A DNA stretch of 64,000 nt. It comes from Selenomonadaceae bacterium (GTDB lineage Bacteria; Bacillota; Negativicutes; Selenomonadales; Selenomonadaceae). The notes under the pieces were generated by a model. It was not told the DNA's origin. It made no database searches and saw only the letters and a program-made list of their open reading frames with translations. Within the stretch, counting starts at the first letter, position 1. The number at the start of each line of letters is the position of its first letter. Both the position numbers and the translations under genes were made by a program. The stretch lies in contig JAFYNH010000007.1 in NCBI GenBank assembly GCA_017549815.1, positions 62,001 through 126,000 of the forward strand, read 5' to 3'. Of this stretch, positions 1 to 7,792 are shown in pieces.

Positions 1-1233
1 ATCGGTATTAAACGGCATTGGCTCGACCGATATTGTGTCGCCGCGATCTTCGTTAATTCCTGCCGCCGAACTTACCGCTCGAAGGAGTCCTTCTTGTTGC
101 AAGTCGGTTATCTCGTCGCTTACCAAAACGGCAACCGTAAGGCGGCGAATTGAACCGGGCGACGCTATGATTTTTTGATTCTCTTCATTGATTTCATAAT
201 TCCTAGTTGATTCTTTACGCTCATATTCGGCGTTGGCGTTTCTATCTTCGGCGACGTAACCGGGAATATTGCTCTGAATACCTGCACCACCGCCGGGCGC
301 AGTCGATTCGCCACTATAACTTTCAGTGATGTCCTGTTGACTGCGGATAATGCCCGATTCGTCAACTACAGGCGTGAAAGTTTGACGGTCGATAGATCTG
401 TCGTCGAAGTCAAGCTCGACGCTGACTCTGACGAAGGCATTGCCGACGCCGAGTGTCTTGTCAAGCATGGTTTGAATATTTTGCTGAATATGGTCGCGAA
501 CTTTCTTGGTCATTTCGATTTGATTAAGCGTCCGCAAATTTTTCTGTTGTTCTTTTTCGAGGTCGTCCTCTTCATTTTTATTGAGGATATTTCCTTGCTC
601 GTCAATGATAGTAATATTTTCGGGCGCGAGACCTTGAACGCTATGGCTGACCAAATTCACAATGCCCTTAACTTCTGGCTTAGTCAATTCCGTACCCGGC
701 TTAAGCATAAGGAGGATTGACGCCGTAGCGGGCTTTTCATTCTTTTTATAAAGGCTGTCTTCGGGCAAGACGATATGAACACGAGCCTTTTCGACGGTGC
801 CCAAATGTTCGATTGTGCGTGTAAGTTCGCCCTGCAATGCTTGAAGATAATTTATCTTATTTTGAAACTCGGTGACGCCGAGCTTGCTGTCGTCGAAGAG
901 TTCAAAACCTTTATTGCCGCGTGGCAGTCCTGCCGAAGCCAATTCCAATCGCAAATCGTGAACTTGAGTGGCAGGCACCAAGATCGTTGCGCCCTTTTTA
1001 TCTTCAACCAAATCATAGGGGATACCGTTTTCCTTGAGGTTATTCACAACGTCGCCGGCATCTTTTGTTTCTAAGTTGGTGTACAAAGGCACATAATCGG
1101 GCTTGCTACCGTACCAGAAACTGATTCCGACAAATAAGAGTATAAGTCCGAATAATCCGCCGATAAAAGCGTACTTGTACTTTTTGTCGTATCGATTCCA
1201 AAGTTCCCGGAGCCGCTCTCTCCAATTCGCCAA
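1..1233 (-). CDS. fliF: flagellar M-ring protein FliF (3' end outside window)
   Basis: Forms the membrane MS-ring on which the flagellar rod, switch and export gate are built. The 411 codons visible give an N-terminal membrane helix (about residues 18-38, ending FVGISFWYG) followed by the YscJ/FliF ring domain, with recognisable segments such as VPLYTNL, ASAGLPRG and RVHIVLPE. The reading frame is open to base 1, so the C-terminal membrane helix and FliG-binding tail lie outside. The start is a TTG at 1233: an in-frame TAA sits immediately before it and AAGGA lies about 8 nt upstream. It is the last gene of flgB-flgC-fliE-fliF, with a heptamer-repeat spacer before it. Confidence 0.93.
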   Translation of the reverse strand, partial: MANWRERLRELWNRYDKKYKYAFIGGLFGLILLFVGISFWYGSKPDYVPLYTNLETKDAGDVVNNLKENGIPYDLVEDKKGATILVPATQVHDLRLELASAGLPRGNKGFELFDDSKLGVTEFQNKINYLQALQGELTRTIEHLGTVEKARVHIVLPEDSLYKKNEKPATASILLMLKPGTELTKPEVKGIVNLVSHSVQGLAPENITIIDEQGNILNKNEEDDLEKEQQKNLRTLNQIEMTKKVRDHIQQNIQTMLDKTLGVGNAFVRVSVELDFDDRSIDRQTFTPVVDESGIIRSQQDITESYSGESTAPGGGAGIQSNIPGYVAEDRNANAEYERKESTRNYEINEENQKIIASPGSIRRLTVAVLVSDEITDLQQEGLLRAVSSAAGINEDRGDTISVEPMPFNTD

Positions 1234-1247
1234 TTAACTCAGTCCTT

Positions 1248-1336
1248 TCTAGGGACTAGGATTCAGGAACTGGGAACTAGTTCCTAATTCCTAACTCCTA
1301 ACTCTTAGTTCCTAGTTCCTAACCCCTAATCCCTAT
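1248..1336. repeat. degenerate heptamer repeat array, head-to-head
   Basis: Tandem 7-bp units of the type TAGGAAC/TAGGAAT run in one direction and then inverted (TTCCTAA/TTCCTAG) around an ACTAGTT centre, so the array can fold as a long imperfect hairpin. The array fills the whole fliE-fliF gap, and its edge supplies the TAG stop of fliE (1333-1335). Confidence 0.8.
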
Positions 1337-1635
1337 ACTTGCATCCGCATGATTTCCTGATATGCTGCCGTAGCACGGTTTCGCAACTGGAGCGTTAATT
1401 GGAGCGCGATTTCCGCTTTTTGAGCCGCAACCACAACTTGTGATACATCTTCTATTCTGCCCGTCGCGAGTGCCGCGTTCATTCTTTCCGATTCGAGTTC
1501 AAGCTCGTTTGTTTTTTTAAGAGCGTCGACCATAAATTTTCTGAAACTTTTAACGGGTTCTTTTGGCGGTGTCTCGCCAATGTGGCTGTGCGCACTCATT
1601 TTTACGGGTGTCATTTCCAACGGCGTTATTTCCAT
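1333..1635 (-). CDS. fliE: flagellar hook-basal body protein FliE
   Basis: FliE joins the MS-ring to the proximal rod and is exported early by the flagellar type III apparatus. At 100 residues it has the normal length. The C-terminal half carries the family pattern (SFRKFMVDALKKTNELELES, later AAQKAEIALQLTLQLRNRAT, ending AYQEIMRMQV). The ATG at 1635 follows an AAGGAAGG site. It sits between flgC and fliF, the common order in Firmicutes. The last codon is followed directly by a TAG that belongs to the neighbouring heptamer repeat. Confidence 0.95.
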   Translation of the reverse strand: MEITPLEMTPVKMSAHSHIGETPPKEPVKSFRKFMVDALKKTNELELESERMNAALATGRIEDVSQVVVAAQKAEIALQLTLQLRNRATAAYQEIMRMQV

Positions 1636-1655
1636 AACTTCACCTTCCTTTTTTT

Positions 1656-1708
1656 CTAGTTGCTAGGGTTTAGGAGCTAGGAACTAGTCCCTACTTCCCT
1701 ATCTCTAA
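1656..1708. repeat. degenerate heptamer repeat array
   Basis: About seven units related to TAGGAAC (CTAGTTG, CTAGGGT, TTAGGAG, CTAGGAA, CTAGTCC, CTACTTC) fill the flgC-fliE gap and provide the TAG stop codon of flgC at 1691-1693. Confidence 0.7.
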
Positions 1709-2140
1709 TGCTTTTGTAATCATAGCTTTAGCGGCGTTGATAGCCGTAGAATTCGCCTCGTAAGCACGCTGAGCGGTTATCATGTCGACCATTTCAGTAA
1801 CGATATTGACGTTTGGTTTTTCGACGTAACCTTCAGCATTGGCGTCGGGATGACCCGGATCGTAGACGAGCGGTCCTTGTGTAGTATCTTCTTCAATGGC
1901 GACTGCGCGGACGCCTTCGCTAGTTTGGCGACTTATACCGACGGCACGCCTTAAAGTCTTTTCAAAACTTTTTGGCTCACGTTCTCGCGGCTCAAAGACG
2001 ACGTAGCGACGATGATAAGCTCCGCCTTGTTCGGTTCGGGTTGTATTTGCGTTGGCGATATTATTTGAAATAACGTCCATTCTTAATCGTTCGGCAGTCA
2101 AGCCCGACGCCGAAGCGTCAATTCCCAAAAACATTCCCAT
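1691..2140 (-). CDS. flgC: flagellar proximal rod protein FlgC
   Basis: A rod component exported through the flagellar secretion system. Its 149 residues are typical for the family. The N-terminal rod signature is clear (ASASGLTAERLRMDVISNNI followed by ANANTT), as is the C-terminal helix (NIVTEMVDMITAQRAYEANS) that packs in the axial core. The ATG at 2140 has AGGAGG about 8 nt upstream. It lies between flgB and fliE in the reverse-strand operon. A second ATG two codons downstream is possible but less well placed. Confidence 0.95.
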   Translation of the reverse strand: MGMFLGIDASASGLTAERLRMDVISNNIANANTTRTEQGGAYHRRYVVFEPREREPKSFEKTLRRAVGISRQTSEGVRAVAIEEDTTQGPLVYDPGHPDANAEGYVEKPNVNIVTEMVDMITAQRAYEANSTAINAAKAMITKALEIGK

Positions 2141-2153
2141 TCTGGATTCCTCC

Positions 2154-2243
2154 TTGGTTAGGAACTAGGAGCGAGGAACTAAGAACTAGTAACTAATCCC
2201 TAACCCCTACTAGTTCCTAATTCCTAGTCCCTAGTCCCTAATC
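2154..2243. repeat. degenerate heptamer repeat array, head-to-head
   Basis: Units of TTAGGAAC, TAGGAGC and AAGAACT on one side face CTAATCC, CTAGTTC and CTAGTCC units on the other, filling the flgB-flgC spacer. The array begins at the flgB stop codon. Confidence 0.78.
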
Positions 2244-2682
2244 ATTGCCCATTACTGGTGACTGCGGCTTTGAGTCGGCTGACGTGCCCGCCAAATTCCG
2301 TAACAAGCGCATTGTAATAAAGCTGATTCTTCGCCAAAGACGCCATTTCAATATCAACATCAACGTTATTATCATCAACGCGCATGACGGTCGAATTATC
2401 CATGTTAATCGTAGGCTCGGCTCTAAACTCAAGCGGCACGAAAGGCAAATGTTTATCATGCGTCCTTGCCAATTTCAATTTTCCGTCCGATTCTTCGCCG
2501 TAAATTTCTCGCGCCAACAGCTCTTCAAATTCCACATTCGATTTTCTGAAATTCGGCGTATTGACATTTGCCAAGTTGTTGGCGATTACTTCCTGCCGAA
2601 TATTTGCCGCCGTCATAGCTCGCGGCAAGTAATTAAAATTCGACGAGTTAAATATTTGCTCAAGCACGCCCGATTCACTCAC
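2242..2682 (-). CDS. flgB: flagellar proximal rod protein FlgB
   Basis: First gene of the visible flagellar operon; a rod subunit of usual size (146 residues from 2682). It shows the rod-protein N-terminus (MTAANIRQEVIANNLANVNT, PNFRKSNVEFEELL) and the C-terminal axial helix (MASLAKNQLYYNALV). The start is uncertain. The GTG at 2682 lies directly on the AAAGG site. A GTG at 2667 would give MLEQIFNSSNF, closer to typical FlgB N-termini, and is spaced downstream of AAAGGTGA. The stop TGA is part of the repeat that follows. Confidence 0.93.
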   Translation of the reverse strand: MSESGVLEQIFNSSNFNYLPRAMTAANIRQEVIANNLANVNTPNFRKSNVEFEELLAREIYGEESDGKLKLARTHDKHLPFVPLEFRAEPTINMDNSTVMRVDDNNVDVDIEMASLAKNQLYYNALVTEFGGHVSRLKAAVTSNGQ

Positions 2683-2733
2683 CTTTCTGCGTTTTGCGTT
2701 TCACAATAAAATTTCTGAAAAAATTCTCTAGCG

Positions 2734-2762
2734 ATTGTACAACATAAAAACCTTTTCTTCAA
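2734..2762 (-). promoter_or_regulatory. probable promoter of the flgB operon
   Basis: On the reverse strand, TTGAAG (2762-2757), a 17-bp spacer and TACAAT (2739-2734) lie about 50 bp upstream of flgB. This fits a housekeeping sigma-70-type promoter. I see no sigma-28-type element. Confidence 0.5.
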
Positions 2763-2849
2763 CCTTACGGCTAAAAATTGCCAATAGCTTTTTCAACGTC
2801 ATTTATAATTCCCCTGTTTGCTCCCAGAAAAAATTTTTAGCGGAAACGA

Positions 2850-2879
2850 TTGACAAAGCTTTTGCCCTTGACTTATTGT
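2850..2879 (+). promoter_or_regulatory. possible promoter of the ROK kinase gene
   Basis: A perfect TTGACA at 2850-2855 is followed after 18 bp by TATTGT at 2874-2879, about 30 bp before the start codon. The -35 is strong and the -10 weak. Confidence 0.35.
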
Positions 2880-2911
2880 TGATGCGGAATTTTTTTAGGG
2901 GAGGTTTCACG

Positions 2912-3805
2912 ATGAGAAAAATTTTGACGATAGACGTTGGCGGTACTTTTATTAAACATGCCGTGATGACTGGAACGCGCTCTTTTAAAATCACCAATCA
3001 GAATAAAATTCCCACGCCTAAAGAAAATCACGAGAAATTTTTGAAAACGCTCGCCGATATTTTCAAAGCTAATGACGACGTTGAAGGCATAGGCGTTTCC
3101 ATGCCCGGACTTATCGATAACAAACGCGGCGTCTGCATTTCAAGCGGTGCTTTAAATTTCAGCAATGGGCATTGTCTCACCGAAGAACTTCAAGACATTT
3201 GCGGCGTACCTGTCGCGGTTGAAAACGATGCTAACTGCGCGGCTCTTGCCGAAGTTAAATCGGGCAGTCTCAAGGACGTTAAGGACGCCGTTGTTTTAGT
3301 CTTCGGAACGGGAGTTGGCGGCGCACTCATTCACAATAAAAAAATTTATCGTGGAACTCACTTTTGCGCGGGCGAAGTTTCCTTTGTGCTTAAAAATATC
3401 AATGGCACTGCCGCCGAAGAAAATTTTTACGCCGACGAATTCAGCGCACTTGCTTTCCAGAAAAGTTGCGCAAAGATTTTGAATATGCCAGAGGAACAAG
3501 TTACGGGCGAAATGATTTTCGATTTGATTGAAGAAAACAATGATGATATGCTTGACGCGCTTTATAAATTTGCGCACGGCGTCGCGGCGTTGATTTTAAA
3601 TCTGCAAGTTATCTTAGACCCTGAACGATTTGCATTGGGCGGCGGCATAAGCGAACGACAAAGCTTTATCGACGCCGTTCATAGTAAAATTGATGAACTC
3701 TGCGCGAACGCTCCAGATTTTTTGCCACGTCCCGAAGTCGTCGCCTGTAAGTATCGCAACGACGCAAATTTATTCGGAGCTTTGTATAATTATTTAAAGA
3801 AGTAA
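2912..3805 (+). CDS. ROK-family sugar kinase-like protein
   Basis: Probable cytosolic sugar kinase of the ROK (actin/hexokinase) fold; substrate not predictable. It has the phosphate-1 motif DVGGTFIKHAV at the N-terminus, GVSMPGLID, the catalytic-region ENDANCAALAE, the phosphate-2 motif GTGVGGALIHNK and a C-terminal adenosine motif (FALGGGIS). The zinc-binding CxCGxxGC motif of classical ROK kinases and repressors is missing, and there is no N-terminal helix-turn-helix. The ATG at 2912 follows GGGGAGG with good spacing; the frame is open further upstream but without a site. It is followed after 13 nt by metN and probably co-transcribed with it. Length 297. Confidence 0.85.
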   Translation: MRKILTIDVGGTFIKHAVMTGTRSFKITNQNKIPTPKENHEKFLKTLADIFKANDDVEGIGVSMPGLIDNKRGVCISSGALNFSNGHCLTEELQDICGVPVAVENDANCAALAEVKSGSLKDVKDAVVLVFGTGVGGALIHNKKIYRGTHFCAGEVSFVLKNINGTAAEENFYADEFSALAFQKSCAKILNMPEEQVTGEMIFDLIEENNDDMLDALYKFAHGVAALILNLQVILDPERFALGGGISERQSFIDAVHSKIDELCANAPDFLPRPEVVACKYRNDANLFGALYNYLKK

Positions 3806-3818
3806 AGGGGCAAGAGGA

Positions 3819-4880
3819 TTGATAAAACTTTTAGGCATAGAAAAAATTTATAATAGTCCGTCGGGCAAAGTCCACGCGCTGAGAGGCATTGACCTTGAAA
3901 TTGCTCGCGGCGAAATTTACGGGATAATCGGGCTTAGCGGCGCGGGTAAATCTACACTCGTCCGTTGCATTAACATGCTTGAACGACCGACGGCGGGCAA
4001 AGTTATCGTCGACGGGCAAGACATGACAACTTTAACAGAAAGCCAACTGCGCGAGGCACGTAAAAATATCGGAATGATTTTCCAGCATTTTAATCTGCTA
4101 AGCTCGGCGACCGTTTATGACAACATTGCCTTTCCGCTGAAATTGTCGGGCATGAATTCAGCCGACATTAAGAAAAAAGTTTCGCCGCTCCTTGAACTCG
4201 TCGGGCTTAAAGATAAGGCGCAACAATACCCCTCTCAACTTAGCGGCGGACAAAAACAGCGCGTCGGCATTGCCCGTGCTTTAGCGAGCGACCCTAAAAT
4301 TTTGCTCTGCGACGAAGCAACTTCCGCCCTCGACCCGCAAACTACTAAATCTATTCTGGAACTTATTAAAGTCATCAATGGAAATCTATCGCTGACCGTC
4401 GTCGTCATTACGCACGAAATGCAAGTTATCAAGGAACTTTGCGACAAAGTGGCGGTTATCAGCGACGGCATAATCGCGGAACGCGGCTCAGTGCTTAACG
4501 TGTTCACGAATCCACAGCACGAAATCACTAAGGAATTTATCAGCGTGCTTTTATCGAACGAATTACCCGCCGCGTTCAGAGGCAATGAAGTTTCACAGGA
4601 CAGGACGCCCGGCAGTCTGCTTTTGCTCCGATTAATTTTCTTGGGCGAAAGGGCTGATGATCCCGTCCTTGCTAAAATGATTCGGACTTGCAAGGGCGTC
4701 GAATGCACAATGCTTTTCGGCAACCTTGATGAAATTCACGGCGTCCCGTTCGGGCGGTTTATTATCGGCTTAAGCGGCGAAGACGACGCCATTAACAGTG
4801 CGCTGAACTTTCTCGGCGGCGAAGATGTTCGGGTGGAGGTGATTGGCTATGTTCGCAGAAATTCTGCCGCTGTTGAGTAA
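3819..4880 (+). CDS. metN: methionine ABC transporter ATP-binding protein MetN
   Basis: ATPase of the D/L-methionine importer, working on the inner face of the membrane with MetI. Walker A is GLSGAGKSTLVRCIN, the signature is LSGGQKQRVGIARAL, and Walker B is the LLCDEATSALDP stretch. The C-terminal 90 residues look like the NIL regulatory domain, where methionine inhibits transport in the E. coli protein. Length 353 is normal. The TTG at 3819 has AAAGGGG 8 nt upstream. It overlaps metI by 32 nt. Confidence 0.95.
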   Translation: MIKLLGIEKIYNSPSGKVHALRGIDLEIARGEIYGIIGLSGAGKSTLVRCINMLERPTAGKVIVDGQDMTTLTESQLREARKNIGMIFQHFNLLSSATVYDNIAFPLKLSGMNSADIKKKVSPLLELVGLKDKAQQYPSQLSGGQKQRVGIARALASDPKILLCDEATSALDPQTTKSILELIKVINGNLSLTVVVITHEMQVIKELCDKVAVISDGIIAERGSVLNVFTNPQHEITKEFISVLLSNELPAAFRGNEVSQDRTPGSLLLLRLIFLGERADDPVLAKMIRTCKGVECTMLFGNLDEIHGVPFGRFIIGLSGEDDAINSALNFLGGEDVRVEVIGYVRRNSAAVE

Positions 4881-5502
4881 GGCGTTGGGTGAAACGATTT
4901 ATATGGTCGTGGTATCAATGGCAATCGCGTCAGCAATCGGCGTGCCGCTCGGAGTTTTTCTCCATACGACGGCTAAGGGGCAAATCCTTGAAAATATTTT
5001 TATCAATCAAACAATCGGCTCGGTCGTCAACGCGGTGCGTTCAATCCCGTTTATAATTTTAATGGTGGCGATAATCCCGTTCACAAGATTTATAGTCGGC
5101 TCGGCAATCGGCACGACGGCGGCAATCGTTCCGCTAGTTATCGCGTCGATACCGTTTATCGGGAGGCAAGTAGAAACTTCGCTAAAAGAAGTCCCTGCAG
5201 GTTTAGTCGAGGCGGCATTGGCAATGGGAGCGACGCCCGCGCAGATTATCACGAAAGTTTTATTGCCCGAAGCCATGCCGGGTATAGTTTCGCAGTTGAC
5301 GACGGTAATAATCGCGTTGGTTGGCGAATCAGCAATGGCGGGAGCAATCGGCGGCGGCGGCTTAGGAGACTTGGCGATTCGTTATGGCTATCAAAGATTC
5401 AGACCCGAAGTAATGTTGGCAACGGTCGTTGTGCTGATAGTTTTGGTTCAGTTGGTGCAGTTTATAGGAAATACGCTTGCTAAAAGGTTGGATAAACGTT
5501 AG
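4849..5502 (+). CDS. metI: methionine ABC transporter permease MetI
   Basis: Membrane permease of the methionine importer: 217 residues, about five hydrophobic helices, and the coupling motif around EAALAMGATPAQIITKVLLP. The ATG at 4849 is preferred over a TTG at 4843 because GGAGGT ends 8 nt before the ATG but only 2 nt before the TTG. The substrate-binding lipoprotein metQ that normally follows is absent: the TAG stop (5500-5502) runs straight into the IscB-associated RNA region. A metQ elsewhere in the genome is needed for function. Confidence 0.95.
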   Translation: MFAEILPLLSKALGETIYMVVVSMAIASAIGVPLGVFLHTTAKGQILENIFINQTIGSVVNAVRSIPFIILMVAIIPFTRFIVGSAIGTTAAIVPLVIASIPFIGRQVETSLKEVPAGLVEAALAMGATPAQIITKVLLPEAMPGIVSQLTTVIIALVGESAMAGAIGGGGLGDLAIRYGYQRFRPEVMLATVVVLIVLVQLVQFIGNTLAKRLDKR

Positions 5503-5732
5503 TCAGTAATCTCATAGCTAAAGCTAGGGGCTTGAAAAGCTCTTGCTGACTAGCCTAAGCACTTCGGGTGCTACGTTACTTGCGAATATATAGGTACCGG
5601 CGGACGTAAATCCTAATCTGCCGCTTTACGGCTTATGGTTAAACAGTTCTGAGGGGTAAGGACAGTGCTGTAAGCGTCAAACCGCAGGATAACATTGGCG
5701 AAGGATTATTACTCCGTGAGGAGGTGCACTTT
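5501..5732 (+). ncRNA. omega RNA (HEARO-type) scaffold upstream of iscB
   Basis: About 230 nt without an ORF, placed as omega RNAs are relative to iscB. Visible stems are AGTCAG (5501-5506) with CTGACT (5546-5551), AGCAC (5558-5562) with GTGCT (5568-5572) closing a UUCGG loop, and CGGCGGA (5598-5604) with TCTGCCG (5617-5623). Further short pairings follow up to the iscB ribosome site. That such RNAs guide IscB cleavage is established for the family; the exact ends here are inferred. Confidence 0.75.
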
Positions 5733-6992
5733 TTGTTAGTGTACGTTATCAATCAGTATCAACAACCTTTAATGCCGTGCAGTGCAAGAAAAGCGCGACT
5801 GCTACTTAAAATCGGTCAAGCAAAAGTTATTCGTCGCGAGCCGTTCACCATTCAACTTTTATTCGGCTCAAGCGGCTACAAACAACCCGTAACTTTAGGC
5901 GTCGACGCGGGCGCAAAGCATATCGGCTTATCGGCGTCGACCGTCAAGTGCGAGCTTTATTCGGCGGAAGTCGTTCTCCGTACCGACATCACCAACTTAC
6001 TTTCTACCCGTCGCGAATTGAGACGTTCAAGACGCAATCGCAAAACCCGCTATCGTCAACCACGTTTCCTTAATCGCGTCAAGGCGAAGAAACAAGGCTG
6101 GTTAGCTCCTTCCATTTCCAACAGAATCAATGCGCACTTTAAAGTTGTCGATAACGTCTGGAAGATTCTCCCGATAACCAAAATCGTCGTCGAGACTGCC
6201 AGCTTTGATATACAAAAGCTTAAAAATCCCGACATCAGCGGCGTTGAATATCAGCAAGGCGACCAACTCAACTTCTGGAACGTGCGCGAATATGTGCTCT
6301 TCCGCGATAATCACACTTGTCAACACTGTCACGGTAAGAGCAAGGATAACATTCTAAACGTTCATCATCTCGAAAGCCGCAAGACTGGAGGAAATTCTCC
6401 CGATAACTTAATCACGCTATGCGAAACCTGCCATAAAGCTTACCACGCGGGCAAGATTAAGCTTAAACAAACTCGCGGGCAGTCGTTCAAAGACGAAACT
6501 TTTATGGGCGTTGCTCGTTGGTTTATCTTTAACAAGCTCAAAGAAATTTATCCCGTCGAAGTTAGAAATACTTACGGCTACTTGACGAAAAACGCCCGAA
6601 TCAAAGCTAGCTTGCCGAAGGAGCATTACGTTGACGCCTTTTGTATCGCAGGCAATCTGCAAGCTGAACGTCTTAACTATTATTGGTATCAAAAGCAAGT
6701 GCGCAAGCATAATCGACAGATTCACAAGCTCACGATTAACAAGGGCGGTATTCGCAAGAAAAATCAATCGCCGTATAAAGTCTTCGGTTATAGGCTCTTT
6801 GACAAGGTTAAATGCAAAGGGGAAGTTGGCTTTATCTTCGGCAGAAGAACAAGTGGTAGTTTCGATATTCGCAAGCTTGACGGTACCAAAATTTCTGCTG
6901 GTATCAGCTACAAAAAGTTACTGCTAATTTCTAAACGCAAAACATGTTTAATAGAGAGGAGGGGCGCGGCTTCCTCTACCGCGCAACTTTGA
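5733..6992 (+). CDS. iscB: RNA-guided nuclease IscB (RuvC-HNH)
   Basis: IscB is the OMEGA nuclease related to the ancestor of Cas9, cutting DNA at sites given by its omega RNA. Seen in order: a PLMP domain (QPLMPCSARKARLLLKIGQ), RuvC-I GVDAGAKHIGLS (Asp at residue 58), an arginine-rich bridge helix (RRELRRSRRNRKTRYRQPRF), RuvC-II VVETASFD (Glu near 152), an HNH domain (CQHC, VHHLESRKTGGN, LCETCHKAYH, about 195-235) and RuvC-III HYVDAF. All catalytic residues are present, so it is probably active. The TTG at 5733 gives the family start MLVYVIN and is 7 nt from GAGGAGG; the GTG at 5724 overlaps that site. Length 419. Confidence 0.93.
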   Translation: MLVYVINQYQQPLMPCSARKARLLLKIGQAKVIRREPFTIQLLFGSSGYKQPVTLGVDAGAKHIGLSASTVKCELYSAEVVLRTDITNLLSTRRELRRSRRNRKTRYRQPRFLNRVKAKKQGWLAPSISNRINAHFKVVDNVWKILPITKIVVETASFDIQKLKNPDISGVEYQQGDQLNFWNVREYVLFRDNHTCQHCHGKSKDNILNVHHLESRKTGGNSPDNLITLCETCHKAYHAGKIKLKQTRGQSFKDETFMGVARWFIFNKLKEIYPVEVRNTYGYLTKNARIKASLPKEHYVDAFCIAGNLQAERLNYYWYQKQVRKHNRQIHKLTINKGGIRKKNQSPYKVFGYRLFDKVKCKGEVGFIFGRRTSGSFDIRKLDGTKISAGISYKKLLLISKRKTCLIERRGAASSTAQL

Positions 6993-7792
6993 TGAACTTG
7001 ACGGCGGAGAAAATTTCTGTGACACTTGGCGGGAAGAAAATTTTGCAAGACGTGAGCTATAAATTTCAATCGGGCAAGCGGACGGCGATAATCGGACCGA
7101 ACGGCGCGGGCAAGTCAACTTTGCTTAAAGTTTTATGCTTGCTTAACGAAAAATTTTCGGGAGCCGTAACACTCAACGGAGAAAATCTGCGCGGACTCGG
7201 CAGAAAAAATTTATCAAAGGTTATGGCGATACTCCCGCAGGAACGCGACGCGCCACAAGATACAACGGTTCGGCAATTAGTTTCGTTTGGACGTTTTCCG
7301 CACAGAAAATTTTTAGGCGGCTCAACGACGGAGGACGACGCGGCGATTAAAAACGCGCTTGAACTCACTAAGCTAACCGACTTTGAAAATCGGCAAGTGG
7401 CGAGTTTATCGGGCGGCGAACGTCAACGCGCTTGGCTTGCTATGACGCTGGCGCAACGTCCGAAAATTTTATTACTCGACGAGCCGACGACTTATCTTGA
7501 CATTGCGCACCAACTCGAAGTTATGGACATTATCGCCGACGTTAATAAAAAATTCGCCACGACGATAATTATGGTGTTGCACGATATAAATCACGCCCGA
7601 CTTTACAGCGACGACGTTTTGATTATTAAGGACAAGAAAATTTACGCGGCGGGCGAGCCTAAAAAAATTTTGTCCGCGCAGATTTTAAGGGAAGTTTTCA
7701 ACGTCGAGGCTGATATTTTCACGAACGCGGCGGGCGACCAAATAATTTTCCCGACTAAAAGGAGGACGAGCTTTGAGCATTGGCAGATTTGA
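6992..7792 (+). CDS. iron-siderophore/B12-type ABC transporter ATPase
   Basis: ATP-binding subunit of the FecE/FhuC/BtuD type. Walker A GPNGAGKSTLLK, signature LSGGERQRAWLAMTLAQ, Walker B ILLLDEPTTYLDI and switch histidine VLHDINHA are all present. Length 266 is normal. No permease or binding protein lies nearby, so it is an orphan here. The ATG at 6992 overlaps the iscB stop (TGATG) and has no good ribosome site. An in-frame ATG at 6944 would add 16 residues inside iscB. The IscB insertion may have separated this gene from its original upstream partners (inference). Confidence 0.85.
   Translation: MNLTAEKISVTLGGKKILQDVSYKFQSGKRTAIIGPNGAGKSTLLKVLCLLNEKFSGAVTLNGENLRGLGRKNLSKVMAILPQERDAPQDTTVRQLVSFGRFPHRKFLGGSTTEDDAAIKNALELTKLTDFENRQVASLSGGERQRAWLAMTLAQRPKILLLDEPTTYLDIAHQLEVMDIIADVNKKFATTIIMVLHDINHARLYSDDVLIIKDKKIYAAGEPKKILSAQILREVFNVEADIFTNAAGDQIIFPTKRRTSFEHWQI

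Larger units (their letters stand above)
5501..6992 (+). mobile_element. IscB (OMEGA) element inserted after metI
   Basis: The element comprises a structured RNA region (5501-5732), the iscB gene, and a right-end inverted repeat GCGCGG (6964-6969) / CCGCGC (6979-6984) close to the iscB stop. No TnpA (Y1) transposase is adjacent, so it would depend on one in trans. The left boundary is put at the metI stop codon. The right boundary is unclear because iscB overlaps the next start codon by one base. By analogy with IscB systems, the guide should come from the flanking DNA 5' of the RNA scaffold, here the end of metI. Confidence 0.75.

Noticed and set aside
3806..3818. SAM riboswitch before metN
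   Set aside because: The gap to the preceding gene is 13 nt, too short for one.
5724..5732. GTG at 5724 as the iscB start
   Set aside because: It overlaps the ribosome site GAGGAGGTG; the TTG at 5733 gives the conserved MLVYVIN start and correct spacing.
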